From Agroathelia rolfsii (lineage: Eukaryota > Basidiomycota > Agaricomycetes > Amylocorticiales > Amylocorticiaceae), in the NCBI GenBank assembly GCA_018343915.1, contig JABRWF010000007.1, positions 2,852,001-2,916,000 on the forward strand: a stretch of 64,000 bases of DNA. The letters are read 5' to 3'. Of this stretch, positions 45,101 through 55,467 are shown piece by piece (the first letter of the stretch is position 1; each line of letters begins with the position of its first letter). The translations under genes and the position numbers were made by a program. The notes beneath the pieces are model-generated. The model was not told the origin of the DNA. It made no database searches and saw only the letters and a list, made by a program, of their open reading frames with translations.

Positions 45101-46430
45101 AGAGGATTGGTGAGGCAGCTGATGATGTAGAGTGGCGAATGAAGCCTTTCTTGAGATTTTCATCAATATACTTGGCGAGTGCTTCGCGTTCGTCCTGCGA
45201 TAGGCGATACATTGGGCCGAATGGGGGGGTCTTGCCCTCCTCAATGTCGATAGCAATATCATAGGGTCGATGAGGTGGTAGCTGGTCCAATTCAGTCCGT
45301 GAAAAGACTGTTGAAGCCCATGGAAGGTATTTTGTTGGTAGGGGTAGCGGTACAACTGGTGCTGGGGTATCATGATCGAGATCAGCAGCAAGTGATTGGG
45401 GATTATTAGTAGTAGATAGGGTGGCTATCTGGTAGCCTGGAGAGTTTATAGGGTGAAAACGAATCAGTGAGACTTGTTCAGAGTGAGAATACTTAGCAAA
45501 ACGGCGGGAGTTTACTATCTTGATATTGGGCCGTCGAGAAGGGAGTGGAGAGGCAGGATCCACAATTAAACGACCGAGGCCATTTAATCTAGCTACCTGC
45601 AAAGAAAAACTGGGTAAATGCTTAGATGGGTAAGGAGTGGGAGACTTCCCGGATTGCATTGCATGGACAAAGGGAGCAGCTAACTGCTTGGAAAATGGAG
45701 GGGCTGTCGGCTCACCGGGAGGCCGATCAGCTTGCAAAACTCTAGGGCTAGAGGGGTGTAACAGCATAGAGGTAAGACCAAGGCCTAGCCCTACTGTTGT
45801 TGCGATAGTTGAGTTAAGAGACGAGGACACCGAATGAACATGCGGGAGACCAAGGCCTTGCACAGTTACCCGGGCTGGGGTAGAACGATGTAAGCCACAG
45901 CATGCTAGCGAGAGAGACATCTCGGTCCAATTAATTGTGGGGTTGTGATGACGAAGCCAATCCAATCCTAGGATAACTGGGTATCCCACAGAAACTACAC
46001 CAAGTCGGATGATCTCAGTATGGTTATCGACTGCCAGGTGAGTGATGACATCATGTGTTACTAGGCCACCAGCGATTGGGCGATCATTGACTGCAGTTAT
46101 GGGGACTGCGACTTCTTTGGGAGCTCGAGGTAAGGAGTGTCGGGTTGCAAAGCGTTCCGAAATACAAGAGGCAGTTGCGCCAGAATCAATGAGCGCAAAC
46201 GTCGTAATAGGCTTATGGTTGGGGAAACTGAGAACTATATTAACAAAGAAATGATCAGGTGCATTAAGATATGTATTGGCAGCGAAAACATAGGTGGGAG
46301 TAATTAAAATGTCCTTAGGTATATAGTTTCCATCCGTTGAGCGAATAAAAACTGGGCATCCGGCACTTTCTTGACGCACTTCTACATCGACCGGGAGCCC
46401 CAAAGTGCCAGAAGAGCTACCGGTCAATCT
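42171..46430 (-). pseudogene. pol: Pol of element G, one in-frame TAG
   Basis: Two open pieces in the same frame, 44478-46427 (649 aa) and 42171-44432 (753 aa), divided by a single TAG at 44480-44478 between RT and RNase H. Domains: retropepsin-like protease (FALIDSGATASCISERF), RT with VVYLDDILIFS, RNase H (LATDASDFALAAVLMQ; DHKNLEYFMSSRVLNHRQARW), integrase with GHPGRTRTLKLVQRNYSWPG and AYHPQTDGLTERTNQTLE, then a chromodomain-like C-terminus (FEYLVRFKNTSPQEDTWIG). In the integrase core the usual SDRG is SDCG. Pol is in the -1 frame relative to gag. A single stop in so young a copy suggests recent inactivation. Confidence 0.92.
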
Positions 46431-46436
46431 TTTCCC
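46387..46436 (-). promoter_or_regulatory. -1 frameshift signal of element G
   Basis: Heptamer G GGA AAA (46436-46430) in the gag frame and gag stop TGA (46426-46424). An 8-bp stem TTGACCGG (46427-46420) pairs with CCGGTCGA (46394-46387, one G.U). The first two pairs may be open in a ribosome-engaged form, giving a 4-nt spacer. Pol is open in the -1 frame. Confidence 0.75.
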
Positions 46437-47235
46437 GCCCCAGCCTTCTTGTCTGAACGAATTGCATCACAAGCCTTTGCCTTGGCTGATTTGTTGGGGC
46501 AGTCCTCCACTATATGACCACCTTGTGCACAGTACATGCATAGATTATTGAGGCGACGGTGATCTTTCTCAGCAGCAGTGAGTGGCCCACGAAAACGAAC
46601 AGCATCAATTTCCATTGGCACGACATCTGAGTTAGCAGGAATTGGGGAAGGGAACTGTGATGGGGTTGATGATGATAGTTTCGAAGAATTGTGCAGAGCT
46701 GAAGAGTGATTTCGGGAGCGGGAATCATGTTGACGATGTGCATACAAGGCATTGTCATACTCGACTGCAATCTCTGCATACTCATCAAAGGTGGTGGGCT
46801 GTGGCCTAACCCCAATCATCTTGTCTAAAACCTCGGCCTTAATTGCACGCTTAAAACGGGCAATCTTAGTCTGGTCTGTTAGTGACAAGTCCGTAAAGAG
46901 CTCATAATAGCGGGCAACAAGTGCTGCACATGAGCCGGTTTGCTTGAGGGTCTCGAATTCATGCAAGGCATCTGATACAACATCAGCACGGCTAAATCGG
47001 GATTTAAACTCTTGTTTAAAGAGTTCAAAATGTTCGAGGGCTTGGGGGTTATTGCCTCGTAGTGCATGGAGCCATGACCGTGGCTCTCCATCACCTAGGT
47101 GGGAAGTAGCCCAGAGGACCTGCTTGGATGATGATGTAAATGCAGCACGTTGTAACTGTACACCTGTTGTAATCTCATCCAGAAATGGCTTAACCTGGTT
47201 GGCCTTGCCATTGAATATACGAGGTTCCTTGAATT

Positions 47236-48112
47236 TGTCAAGAGCTGCCTTCGCAGCTAGCTCGGGCGGTGCGGCGATGCCCCTGGGGCACTAACTGCTA
47301 AACTGCTCACTGCCAGATGGCAGCCCTGTGGGTTCGTGGAGTTGCCTCTTTGATATCTCGGGGCTTGCGGCGATACGGGTGACGCAGCGAGCAGGCACGG
47401 CGTACGGCAAGTTGAGCGGGAGGTCCGGCGAGATCAGGCGTAGAGCAGAAGATGTCAAGCCAGAGGGAGATAACTAGACGAGATGCTCGAGGACGCTCAA
47501 GTCCACAGGTTGACCGCTGGCTATGCAGCGGGTGTAGGGCTTGTTTAGGGCCAAACACACTTAATTTTCCGACTACTGTAACTACTACATCAGGTACAGT
47601 ACATATATACGAAGTACAGTAGTCGTGAAAATGATAAATAAAGAAAAGGGTGAAAAACAATAGAGACAATAAGGAATAGCGCGCGCCGCGCGCTCTGGTA
47701 GTCGTGCCACGCTGTGCACGAAGGCGGGGGTGCGTTCCTTCGGAAACATCGGCGGTCTGATCGTCGATCAGAGCGCGATCATGAGGGAGAACCAAGCGCG
47801 ATCTTCCCAGATAGGAAGGATCCGCTGGTGCGGGCACATGGCGACTTGGGGATTGACATCGAGAAGGCCAGTCGGCATGTGGAACGCTCTGATGGACAGA
47901 AGCGCATCGATGATGGAAAGGAAGCGAGAAAGGCGGCCATGCACATGGCTCCGGGGAAACGTCGGCGGACACATCGGAAACGCTTCCGATGCATGGGGTA
48001 CGCAGCGACTCAGAAGGGAGGGCGTCGCCGGTGACTCCGTCGTAGATGTTCGCGTGTGTTGATGTGTGCGATCGGGACGTTCGGCGGCCGGGTGCGTTGG
48101 CGGGTCGTGACA
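47236..48112 (-). mobile_element. Solo LTR F2 in gag of element G
   Basis: 877 bp, TGTCAAGAGCTGCC to GGTCGTGACA, TSD GAATT (47231-47235, 48113-48117). Near-copy of F1, still CpG-rich, with the palindrome AGCGCGCG-C-CGCGCGCT at 47678-47694. Therefore a recent insertion. Confidence 0.94.
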
Positions 48113-48343
48113 GAATTTTGGGACTGAGCGTGGTAAGGCATGAGGAGTGGGAGGAGTGTGTGTAGTAGGAGCAATAGAGGGCAATGCTACTGGGGCTACG
48201 GCAGGTGGATTGGGTTGCTGCATCATCGTAAGTAGCATCTGGTTCATCCGTGCTAGTGTTTCTGCTAACTGGTTTTGCTGGGCTCGAGCCTCTGCTTGGC
48301 TACGCTCCATCATCTGCAGGAATTGAACCATATAAGCAGGTGG

Positions 48344-50050
48344 TGTGAGAAAAGAGCGAGCCAGCCAGTAATAAGTCTAAAGCTAGATTGAATTATGCTT
48401 GTCGTTGTACTTGGATGCGGTACGCGGACAAACGAATGAAGTAACTACTACAGAAATTCGTAGCTACATACTACAGTCACGCGGAGCGTGACTGTGACTC
48501 CGTCACTCCCATCGAGGCATGGATTGCCCATTCTAACACACCCCCTCAATCCTTGCAATCAAACCCAAAGGAAATCCCACCAGAATAAAAGGAAAATCCT
48601 ATCTAGGTAATGTAGATGTAGGTAGTGTAAGGTGTATAGTAAGAGAATATGAGTGAAGAGAAATAAAATGAAAAAAAAAAGTGCCGCTTGCGCCCGAAAA
48701 TTCAAAACAGAAATCGCGCTAGCCATGCGTGCGCGATTGGGCCCTGGCGGTTAATTCCTGCATGTGTGCCGGCACCCCCTGGTTCTGGTGCTATGCCGGT
48801 CTTGCTGTGAGTGTTGAGCTGTACGCAGCGGGCTTCGTCTTCGTGCGTTTGGCTCGATAGCCTGGGGCTAGATATTGCTGAGCAAATGAAAATTATTGCA
48901 CAATGACGGAATGGTCGTCGCCGTTGTGCCTGGCACCCCCTAATGTCCGTGCTCGTCGTGTGGGCGTGATCCATCGCAGTGTCGTCCCATTGGTCGTCTC
49001 TTGCGGCTGGGATTGTGTTCGTGGTTTGATGCTACTTGACGGCAGTAGCGTGATACAGTGGTGGGCATGCTTGCCACTGCATCATTTGCGTTTGGTGGGT
49101 GTTGCTCCTGAGCAAAAATAGAATGATTTTGCACGACAACGGAATGGCCGTCGTTGCCATGCTAAGCACCCCCTGGTGTGCTGCTCGTCCTTCGTGCCTA
49201 TTGTGCTGCTCATGAGCATGTCTACGTGCATTCGTTGATTCGGGAGCCTTTTCTCTGGATGGTTATTCCCTTTTGCATGTTAGGGGTCTGGGCTTGACTT
49301 GTCGTCTTGGTTGCTTGTTCAGAGGTCAATTGAATGACTTAACGGCGGTTGGTCGCTCAGAGGTCATCTGCCCGACATAATGATAGTGGTGTTTTATGTC
49401 ACTACCATGTGCTCGTTCAGAGGTCCACTTTCCTGACTTGACGGCCTGTAGCTCGTTCAGCGGTCGGCTATTGTGACTTAACGGCGGTTCATGCGCAGGT
49501 CATCCGGTGAGCTGCTTCTACCGGCTGCTTTTGTGTGTGAGCACAAAGCGGTGCATGTTGGGCATATATGGCTGGTGACGTGCTAGGGGAATGAACTTAG
49601 GAGGCCATTGGGCACCCCTTCGGCATGATAGTTGGCGTGCGAGTGTCTTGATTTTCGTGCAGTTAGCATGCAGACGAGTTAGCTAGGCTTGTCGTGTTGG
49701 TTCCTTGTGCATCAAAAGAATGCTCCCCAGGAGCAGCTGCTTGCTGAAGGGCAAGAACAAGACATTTCACGGCTCGCTGCCTGGTCAGACGGCTGAACGT
49801 CTATTGATTGACCAGGTGAAATGCAATTTTACGTGCTGCTACACGGATTCGTTTGTGTGAGAAAAGAGCGAGCCAGCCAGTAATAAGTCTAAAGCTAGAT
49901 TGAATTACGCTTGTCGTTGTACTTGGACGCGGTACGCGGACAAACGAATGAAGTAACTACTACAGAAATTCGTAGCTACATACTACAGTCACGCTCCGCG
50001 TGACTGTGACTCCGTCACTCCCATCGAGGCATGGATTGCCCATTCTAACA
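48344..50050 (-). mobile_element. Element H1: small non-autonomous LTR retrotransposon
   Basis: 1,707 bp with 195-bp LTRs (48344-48538, 49856-50050) and perfect TSD GGTGG (48339-48343, 50051-50055). In the likely direction the LTR runs TGTTAGAATGGGC to TTTTCTCACA, and the 3' LTR is preceded by the purine tract GGATTGAGGGGGTG. The 1.3-kb interior has no credible ORF or protein domain. It contains repeated units with TCAGAGGTC and ACGGCGGTT at 49317-49510. LTR-start and purine-tract style recall Ty1/copia; assignment uncertain. It must be mobilised in trans. Confidence 0.9.
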
Positions 50051-50260
50051 GGTGGGTCTAGTGTTAGTGCCTGTGATGCTGGAGGGAATAATTGGGATTG
50101 GGAGTGCTGGAACTCCGGAGTCATGTGGCCTAAGCTCTCTTCCTCTATTGAGCCTGTAGGATTCCGCCATGCAGTAAAAGGGTCAGTCCACGACATTATA
50201 GTAGGGTAAAAGAAAATTATAAAAGGGTTTTCTTAGGTGGAGGATAGAGCAAGGAGTATA

Positions 50261-51864
50261 TGTGAGAAAAGCGAGCCAGCCAGATTTATATCAAAAGCAT
50301 AATAGCATTACGCTTGTCCTTGTACTTGGACGCGGTACGCGGACAAACGAATAGAGTAACTACTACAAAAATCCGTAGCTACATATTACAGTCACGCTCC
50401 GCATGACTGTGACTCCGTCACTCCCATCGAGGCATGGATTGCCCATTCTAACACACCCCCTCAATCCTTGCAATCAAACCCAAAGGAAATCCAACCAAAG
50501 AGAAAAGAAAATCCTATGTAGGTAGTGTAGATGTAGGTAGAGTAGTGTATGCAATAAGAAATGAGAATGAAGAGAAAGAAATGAAAAAGTGCAAGATACC
50601 ACTTGCGCCCGAAAATCCAAAATAGAAATCGCGGCAGCCGTGCGCGCGCAATTGGGCCGTGGCGGTTAATTCCTGCATGTGCCAGCACCTTCTGGTTGCT
50701 GGTGCTATGCCGGACTTGTTGTTTGTGTTGAGCTAAATGCGGCGGGTTTGGTCTTCGCGCGTTTGGCTCAATAGCCCGGGGCTGGGTGATGTTGAGCAAA
50801 TGAAAATGATTTGCACAACGACGGAATGTCCGTCGCCATTGTGCCTGGCACCCCCTGGTGTCCGTGCTCGTCCTATGGGTCGTGATCCATCGCGGTGTTG
50901 TCCCATTGCTCGTCTTTGCGGCTGGGACGGTCCTCGCGGCTCAATGCCTCTTGACGGCGGGTTCGTGCTCATCCTGGGGTCGTGATCCATCACGGTGTTG
51001 TCCCGTTGCTCGTCTCTACGGCTGGGATGGTCCCGTGGCTCAATGCCTCTGGATGGCGGGTTGCACGGCATGGCGGTGGGCGTGTTTGCCGCCATTTCGT
51101 GCACATTTGTTGGGTGGTGAATTTTGGCTATGCTCGTGCTGAGCCCTTGGGTGAATGAACAAAAAGGTAGGGTGCATCGGCACCCCCCTAACGGCATTAC
51201 TGGTGTGCGAGTGTGTGTGTATGTGCATGTGCGTGCATGCATGTCGAATTCGTCGCCCTGATTCAGGGGTCTTCCTGAATCCCCGTGCGAATCCCCTCCT
51301 GTTATGCCTACTCCGGTGGGTATGCCAAACCCTACACTGGCTCCTCGCCAGCTCCGACGACGCCTTGTCGTGGCGGTTACCTGTCCCTCCGAGATTCTCT
51401 CATGGAATCCGGAGGCCTGTTATCCACCGACAGCTCATTGCTGCCCGGTTCGCGCATGTTGTCGTGAGCCTATTGGCCAGTGGCCTGACGCCGGGTGGGT
51501 CCTTAGATTTCGATTGCGTTGCTGACTTCGTGCACATAAGAAAGCTCCCCAGGAGCTAATGAAAGCCCGGGGCTGCAGAAACTCGCGGCTCGCTGCCTGG
51601 TCAGACGGCCGTTCGTCTATTGAGTGACCAGGAGAAATGCAATTTTACGTGCTGCTACACGGATTCGTTTGTGTGAGAAAAGCGAGCCAGCCAGATTTAT
51701 ATCAAAAGCATAATAGCATTACGCTTGTCCTTGTACTTGGACGCGGTACGTGGACAAACGAATAGAGTAACTACTACAAAAATCCGTAGCTACATATTAC
51801 AGTCACGCTCCGCGTGACTGTGACTCCGTCACTCCCATCGAGGCATGGATTGCCCATTCTAACA
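50261..51864 (-). mobile_element. Element H2: second copy of the small LTR element
   Basis: 1,604 bp, 193-bp LTRs (50261-50453, 51672-51864), perfect TSD GTATA (50256-50260, 51865-51869). Shares LTRs, purine tract and parts of the interior with H1, but the middle differs. About 100 bp is tandemly duplicated (about 50868-50970 and 50971-51070). Lies in the leader of element G, about 60 bp 5' of the gag ATG. Interior ORFs (longest 169 codons, minus) show no domain. Confidence 0.9.
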
Positions 51865-51949
51865 GTATATGGAAGAGTTAGGGGAAAAAATGAGTGAAAA
51901 GGAAACAATGTAGTTCAAGGAGCAAGAGTTGGAGTGACAAGAGTTTGGG

Positions 51950-51959
51950 GTCAAACCAA
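51950..51959 (-). promoter_or_regulatory. Self-complementary primer binding site, element G
   Basis: Element direction TTGGTTTGAC, 2 nt inside the 5' LTR. Exact complement of GTCAAACCAA in its own LTR (52068-52059). Same spacing as in families A and B. No clear TATA box 35 nt upstream of this leader, so the start site is less certain. Confidence 0.65.
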
Positions 51960-51961
51960 AC

Positions 51962-52249
51962 TGTAACGGGCACAAGCAAAGGATGGATTAATGAGAGAGT
52001 GGGCAAGACAGTAAGGACAGGTGTGTAGAGAGAACAATAGGAGTACCCAATACTGGAGTTGGTTTGACAAAGAGAAAGGAAAACGTTGAGGGCATGAAGC
52101 CACCAAGTGAAAACTACATTACGTAATGTAACAACCCAAATCCCTCAAGCCGGGCTCGGGTGCGTCAAAACCCTGTGGGAAAAAGCTACCGAGCCCAATC
52201 CCAAACTAAGTTCCATCATCGAAAAGGTGTAGCGGCCTGAGCCGTTACA
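51962..52249 (-). repeat. 5' LTR of element G
   Basis: 288 bp, identical to 41813-42100 except one C/T difference seen by eye (near 52220). Ends GAGCCGTTACA before the duplicated CAAGG. Confidence 0.95.
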
Positions 52250-52254
52250 CAAGG

Positions 52255-52412
52255 CAGCTCTTAACACACCTGTATTGCTGCAGGCCCTAAGATATTGAAG
52301 AGGCAACTCTACAAACCTATAGGGCTACTATCTAGTAGTGAGCAGCTTAGCAGTTAGCACTTCTAGGGCATTGCTATACCACCTAAGCTAGCTATAAGAT
52401 AGCTCTTGATAA
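52255..52412 (+). mobile_element. End of LTR F4 (to 52266) and fragment F5
   Basis: 52255-52266 completes F4. 52267-52412 repeats the last ~145 bp of family F in a further decayed form (ATTGCTGCAGGCCCTAAGAT to AGCTCTTGATAA), without CpG. Confidence 0.65.
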
Positions 52413-52942
52413 CTAGTAGATTATAAGTAGTCTATATTACACCTAAAACTACTAACATTTATTAAGGCTTATAGGCCTACTAGACTACTGATCTGTGAAA
52501 TTTATTTGCATTAACACACTATGCCTTTTATATTAAAAATATTGTTGCTATATATAACTTAAATATGTAACTCACTATGAGCTATTTGTATGTTATATAT
52601 TACAAGTAACAGCACATACCTAGGTTGGGCCAAACTAGTAGCTATAAGCTAAGCCAAGGCTGAACCATTATATTAATTAGCCTATACCAAGGTTGTGCCT
52701 TGATATATGAAAATATACAGAAATATACATACATATATATATATATTGAAAAAGAAATTGTATTTTGTCCACAACAGCTATAAATACTACTTACCTAGCC
52801 TAAGTATCAAAAAGTATAGAAAAAATTTTATATAATTTTGCTAATGAACTTTTGCAAACTATAAGCATATAAAAGGTTACCTCTCTTTCTATATATAGGT
52901 CTATCTTAGTATATATTATAAATGATTTTAAAAATATTGCAA
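52413..52942. other. AT-rich spacer between TE block and genes
   Basis: Very AT-rich, with a TA repeat at about 52733-52745 and no ORF, LTR or CpG-rich sequence. Marks the edge of the transposon block; contains the 5' flank of the tRNA gene. Confidence 0.5.
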
Positions 52943-53033
52943 CTCAGAATAGCTCAGTTGGAAGAGCGTCAGACTGTAATGGCTATACAGTTAGTTTATC
53001 TGAATGTCGCTGGTTCGATCCCGGCTTCTGAGA
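52943..53033 (+). tRNA. tRNA-Tyr (GTA) with an 18-nt intron
   Basis: Acceptor stem CTCAGAA / TTCTGAG (7 bp), D-arm with A-box-like TAGCTCAGTTGGAAGAG, anticodon stem TCAGA / TCTGA, loop C-T-G-T-A-A-A with anticodon GTA at 52976-52978. The intron is 52980-52997, directly after nucleotide 37, the standard eukaryotic position. Its CTATACAG can pair with the anticodon CTGTA, as splicing endonuclease substrates need. T-arm GCTGG TTCGATC CCGGC (B box). Discriminator A at 53033. All tRNA-Tyr(GTA) genes in most eukaryotes carry such an intron. Confidence 0.96.
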
Positions 53034-53040
53034 TTTTTTT
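53034..53040 (+). terminator. RNA polymerase III terminator
   Basis: Run of seven T directly after the tRNA discriminator base. Confidence 0.9.
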
Positions 53041-53218
53041 CCCGTCTACACTCATCACACATTGTGCCTATCAGGTACATAAATACACCTTAATATTAGA
53101 AAAATGCTTTTAACAATGGCAAGCCTACACAGTTCCGTTGTTTGGTAATCTTAACGGTCACAGCCACTGCGCCTTTTTGGGATGATGCCATGCTGGACTC
53201 GGATCGTACACTTTCTAC

Positions 53219-55260
53219 TTGCTTGCATTGATGACACTGGTCGTCCGTCGCCGCACACTAACACGGCTCCTGCTGTTCTTTTGCTTTGCTATTGGACTTC
53301 GCTATGTTTTTTTCACTCCATCCACGCCTGTTTCTCAGCACTATACGTCTTCTTATTCCGCTGAAATAGAGCAACATAATCTTCTCGAGCGTGTTATTAC
53401 CCGCCAGGAAAAACAGCTTAACGTTCAAAAGCATCGCTTCTTGCAGTCGAGGCAGGGTCGAGATGAGCGACCGGATATCATGGATGATTTCATCAATGAT
53501 GGAGTGGCTGATTATTGGGAAAGGTTTCAGCTGCCTTAGTAAGTGTCTCTTCCTCAAAAGCCAACTATTACGCTTGTGCAGCTTGGGTGGATCAAACTCC
53601 CTGTTCCAACTATACCAATACCAACACAGCGTCGGCGCTATTCCTCTCAACGCATGTTGACGATCATGACAGTGTTACTTCCCTAGAGACATCCCACATG
53701 GATGCGCAAAATGTCTTGAAAGCTATTGAACAACTTCTTTCTCTCAATGGCTGGGTTGGCGCGCTCTGTCCCACCCTTGTGCGGCCCTTTGGTCAGAACA
53801 AGAAAGAGGAGACATACGATGACCTTGCGAGTGACAATCATCTCTATTATATCGCAATTGTCATCCACTCTGCCGATCATTTTCTAGTGGATCAACTTGC
53901 CGTCATCGTGCAGCTCGCCAAACGGCTTGGCAGTGCGAACCTGTTTGTTTCTATGCTTGATTATGCCTCTACGGACAGCACAGAGACTCTCACGGACCTG
54001 TGTGAGGCCGTGCTTACTCTATTGAGTGTCCCATTCAGAATTCGCAGAGTACCGCCCATCACGGAGGACCCTTTGGCGGCCTATTACCCACTTGAGGAAG
54101 CCCATACTCGCAATCTGGCTTTAGAGCCCTTGCACGAATTCTATGAAAGACGTAGCATCAAATTCCATCGAGTCATCTGGCTCAAAGGTTTCACCTGTCC
54201 AAATGACATACTCGAGACCATTAAGGTCAGCGTCAGAAACGAAGCTGCCATGGTCTGTGGCATGGACTGGGCAGAGCATAACGGTTTCTTCATTTTTTCC
54301 GATAGGTTTGTTCTTTCCTCCTTTCTGTTTTGTATATCAAGCCTTACCCTTGATAGATGGCGCACGCGTGACATTGAAGGGGACCAATTCCGTCAATCTA
54401 AATCCTCGTCTAAACCTGACGCGGTTCCACCCCGCGATAAAGTTGGCGCTGCTCGTTACAATCAACACCTCCCTTTCCAAGTTTTCTGCTGCGAGTCAGG
54501 CACGCACATTGTCGACCCAGCCCAGTCTTATTATGCTGGCATTACATATCGTGCAGGCACGGACTTCTTCAATGCCTCTATCACAGCCACAGATAACTCA
54601 GCGGACTCTCTTCCCATACGAGCCCCAGATGCACAATGCTTGGATAGTGCTCAGGCTTGGTTCTGCCGTGATATATGGGTACACAGTGCTAACGAGGGTG
54701 CCAAGGAGGTAGAGGAGGAAGCTATTGAGCCTCAACGGCGCAAGAGGGATATCAACATAATTGAAACTAGACAGGTTATTGAAGATGAAGACCAACCAAT
54801 TGCAGAACCCGCCGAGCCTCTAGACCAGGATATCAAGGCCCTAATAGGCGCCGCCGAAATTGAAGCCAACGTTGGTTCCGACTTCGACGCCATGCCTGAT
54901 TCGGAGTCAGACAATACACCCTCTCTCCTACCTGCCTATCCTAGCAATAATCAACGCTTGTCCATTCCCAACTCTGTATTTCGTCCAGCACGAATACTTG
55001 TCAATCCTCGTTGTGTCACGACGTACGCTGGGGTGCGGCATACACAGCTTGCCATGGACTTGTTCGGCACAGACGACGAAGAGGATGTGGAACGCGCAGC
55101 AGGCAAGTATGTTTTGGAGGACTGGGAAGGCGCTCCAGAAAGTTTTGTTTGCCAGGAGCAGAGGTACTGTACCCACCGCGCTATCTTCCTGATATTCCTC
55201 GCTTACAGTTATGTAGACAAACCGGCGGTCGAAAGGCAACCAAGAGTCAGCGACGATTAG
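53219..55260 (+). CDS. CAP59-type alpha-1,3-mannosyltransferase (GT69), type II membrane protein
   Basis: Probable Golgi glycosyltransferase of the CAP59/CMT1 family, which adds mannose in capsule or cell-wall glycan synthesis. Exon 1 53219-53538 holds a short cytoplasmic start, a membrane anchor (TRLLLFFCFAIGLRYVFF) and a stem region. A 134-nt GTAAGT...ACAG intron (53539-53672) puts it in frame with 53673 onward, reading FQLPYVTSLE. The catalytic part has the family motif HLYYIAIVIHS ... LGSANLFVSMLDYASTDSTE, then VIWLKGFTCPNDILE and AAMVCGMDWAE. A 51-nt intron (54306-54356) restores DRWRTRDIEGDQF. CRDIW and the C-terminal VNPRCVTTYAGVRHTQLAMDLF follow. An acidic insert (about 54690-54920) is unusual. 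A possible third intron is 55164-55208. ATG 53231 is an alternative start. Confidence 0.85.
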
Positions 55261-55467
55261 GGTTTTCGATTCATGACGAGCTTGAGCGACAATAATAATT
55301 GTATTTTGTTGGCATGCTGCAACATAGTCATACTTCTCTTGATACTTCGAGTTTATTATATTAATTTTGGTCATAACAAAATATATGTGAAAAAGCAACA
55401 AGATCATAGATACTTAGCAAAAGACGAAGCAAAAAAAAACTAGTGCCCAACACAATACCGGCAACAG

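Larger units (their letters stand above)
46424..50196 (-). pseudogene. gag: Gag of element G, interrupted twice
   Basis: Three pieces that join in frame once insertions and TSD copies are removed. 50196-50056: MSWTDPFTAWRNPTGS. 48343-48118: AYMVQFLQMMERSQAEARAQQ, a coiled, Gln-rich stretch. 47235-46424: the Gag core starting FKEPRIFNGKANQVKPFLDE, then knuckle CMYCAQGGHIVEDC and tail AGAGKD at the slippery heptamer. H1 interrupts after LDPP (TSD GGTGG) and F2 after RSVPKF (TSD GAATT). The ORF at 47768-48331 that runs from gag into F2 is a chimera caused by the insertion. Confidence 0.9.
41813..52249 (-). mobile_element. Element G: Ty3/gypsy chromovirus with three nested insertions
   Basis: 288-bp LTRs (41813-42100, 51962-52249; one difference by eye) and perfect TSD CAAGG (41808-41812, 52250-52254). 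Inserted in old LTR F4. Holds solo LTR F2 (47236-48112) and the small elements H1 (48344-50050) and H2 (50261-51864); removing them and their TSD copies leaves about 6.2 kb. Purine tract AGAAGGGGGATGA precedes the 3' LTR in element direction. Diverged from families A and B in protein and LTR. Confidence 0.95.

Noticed and set aside
47768..48331. 187-codon minus frame that looks like a fusion protein
   Set aside because: It is the N-terminal gag of element G running into inserted solo LTR F2.
50733..51242. 169-codon minus frame inside H2, and opposing frames 50858-51559
   Set aside because: Low-complexity His/Thr/Pro content from internal repeats; not conserved in H1.
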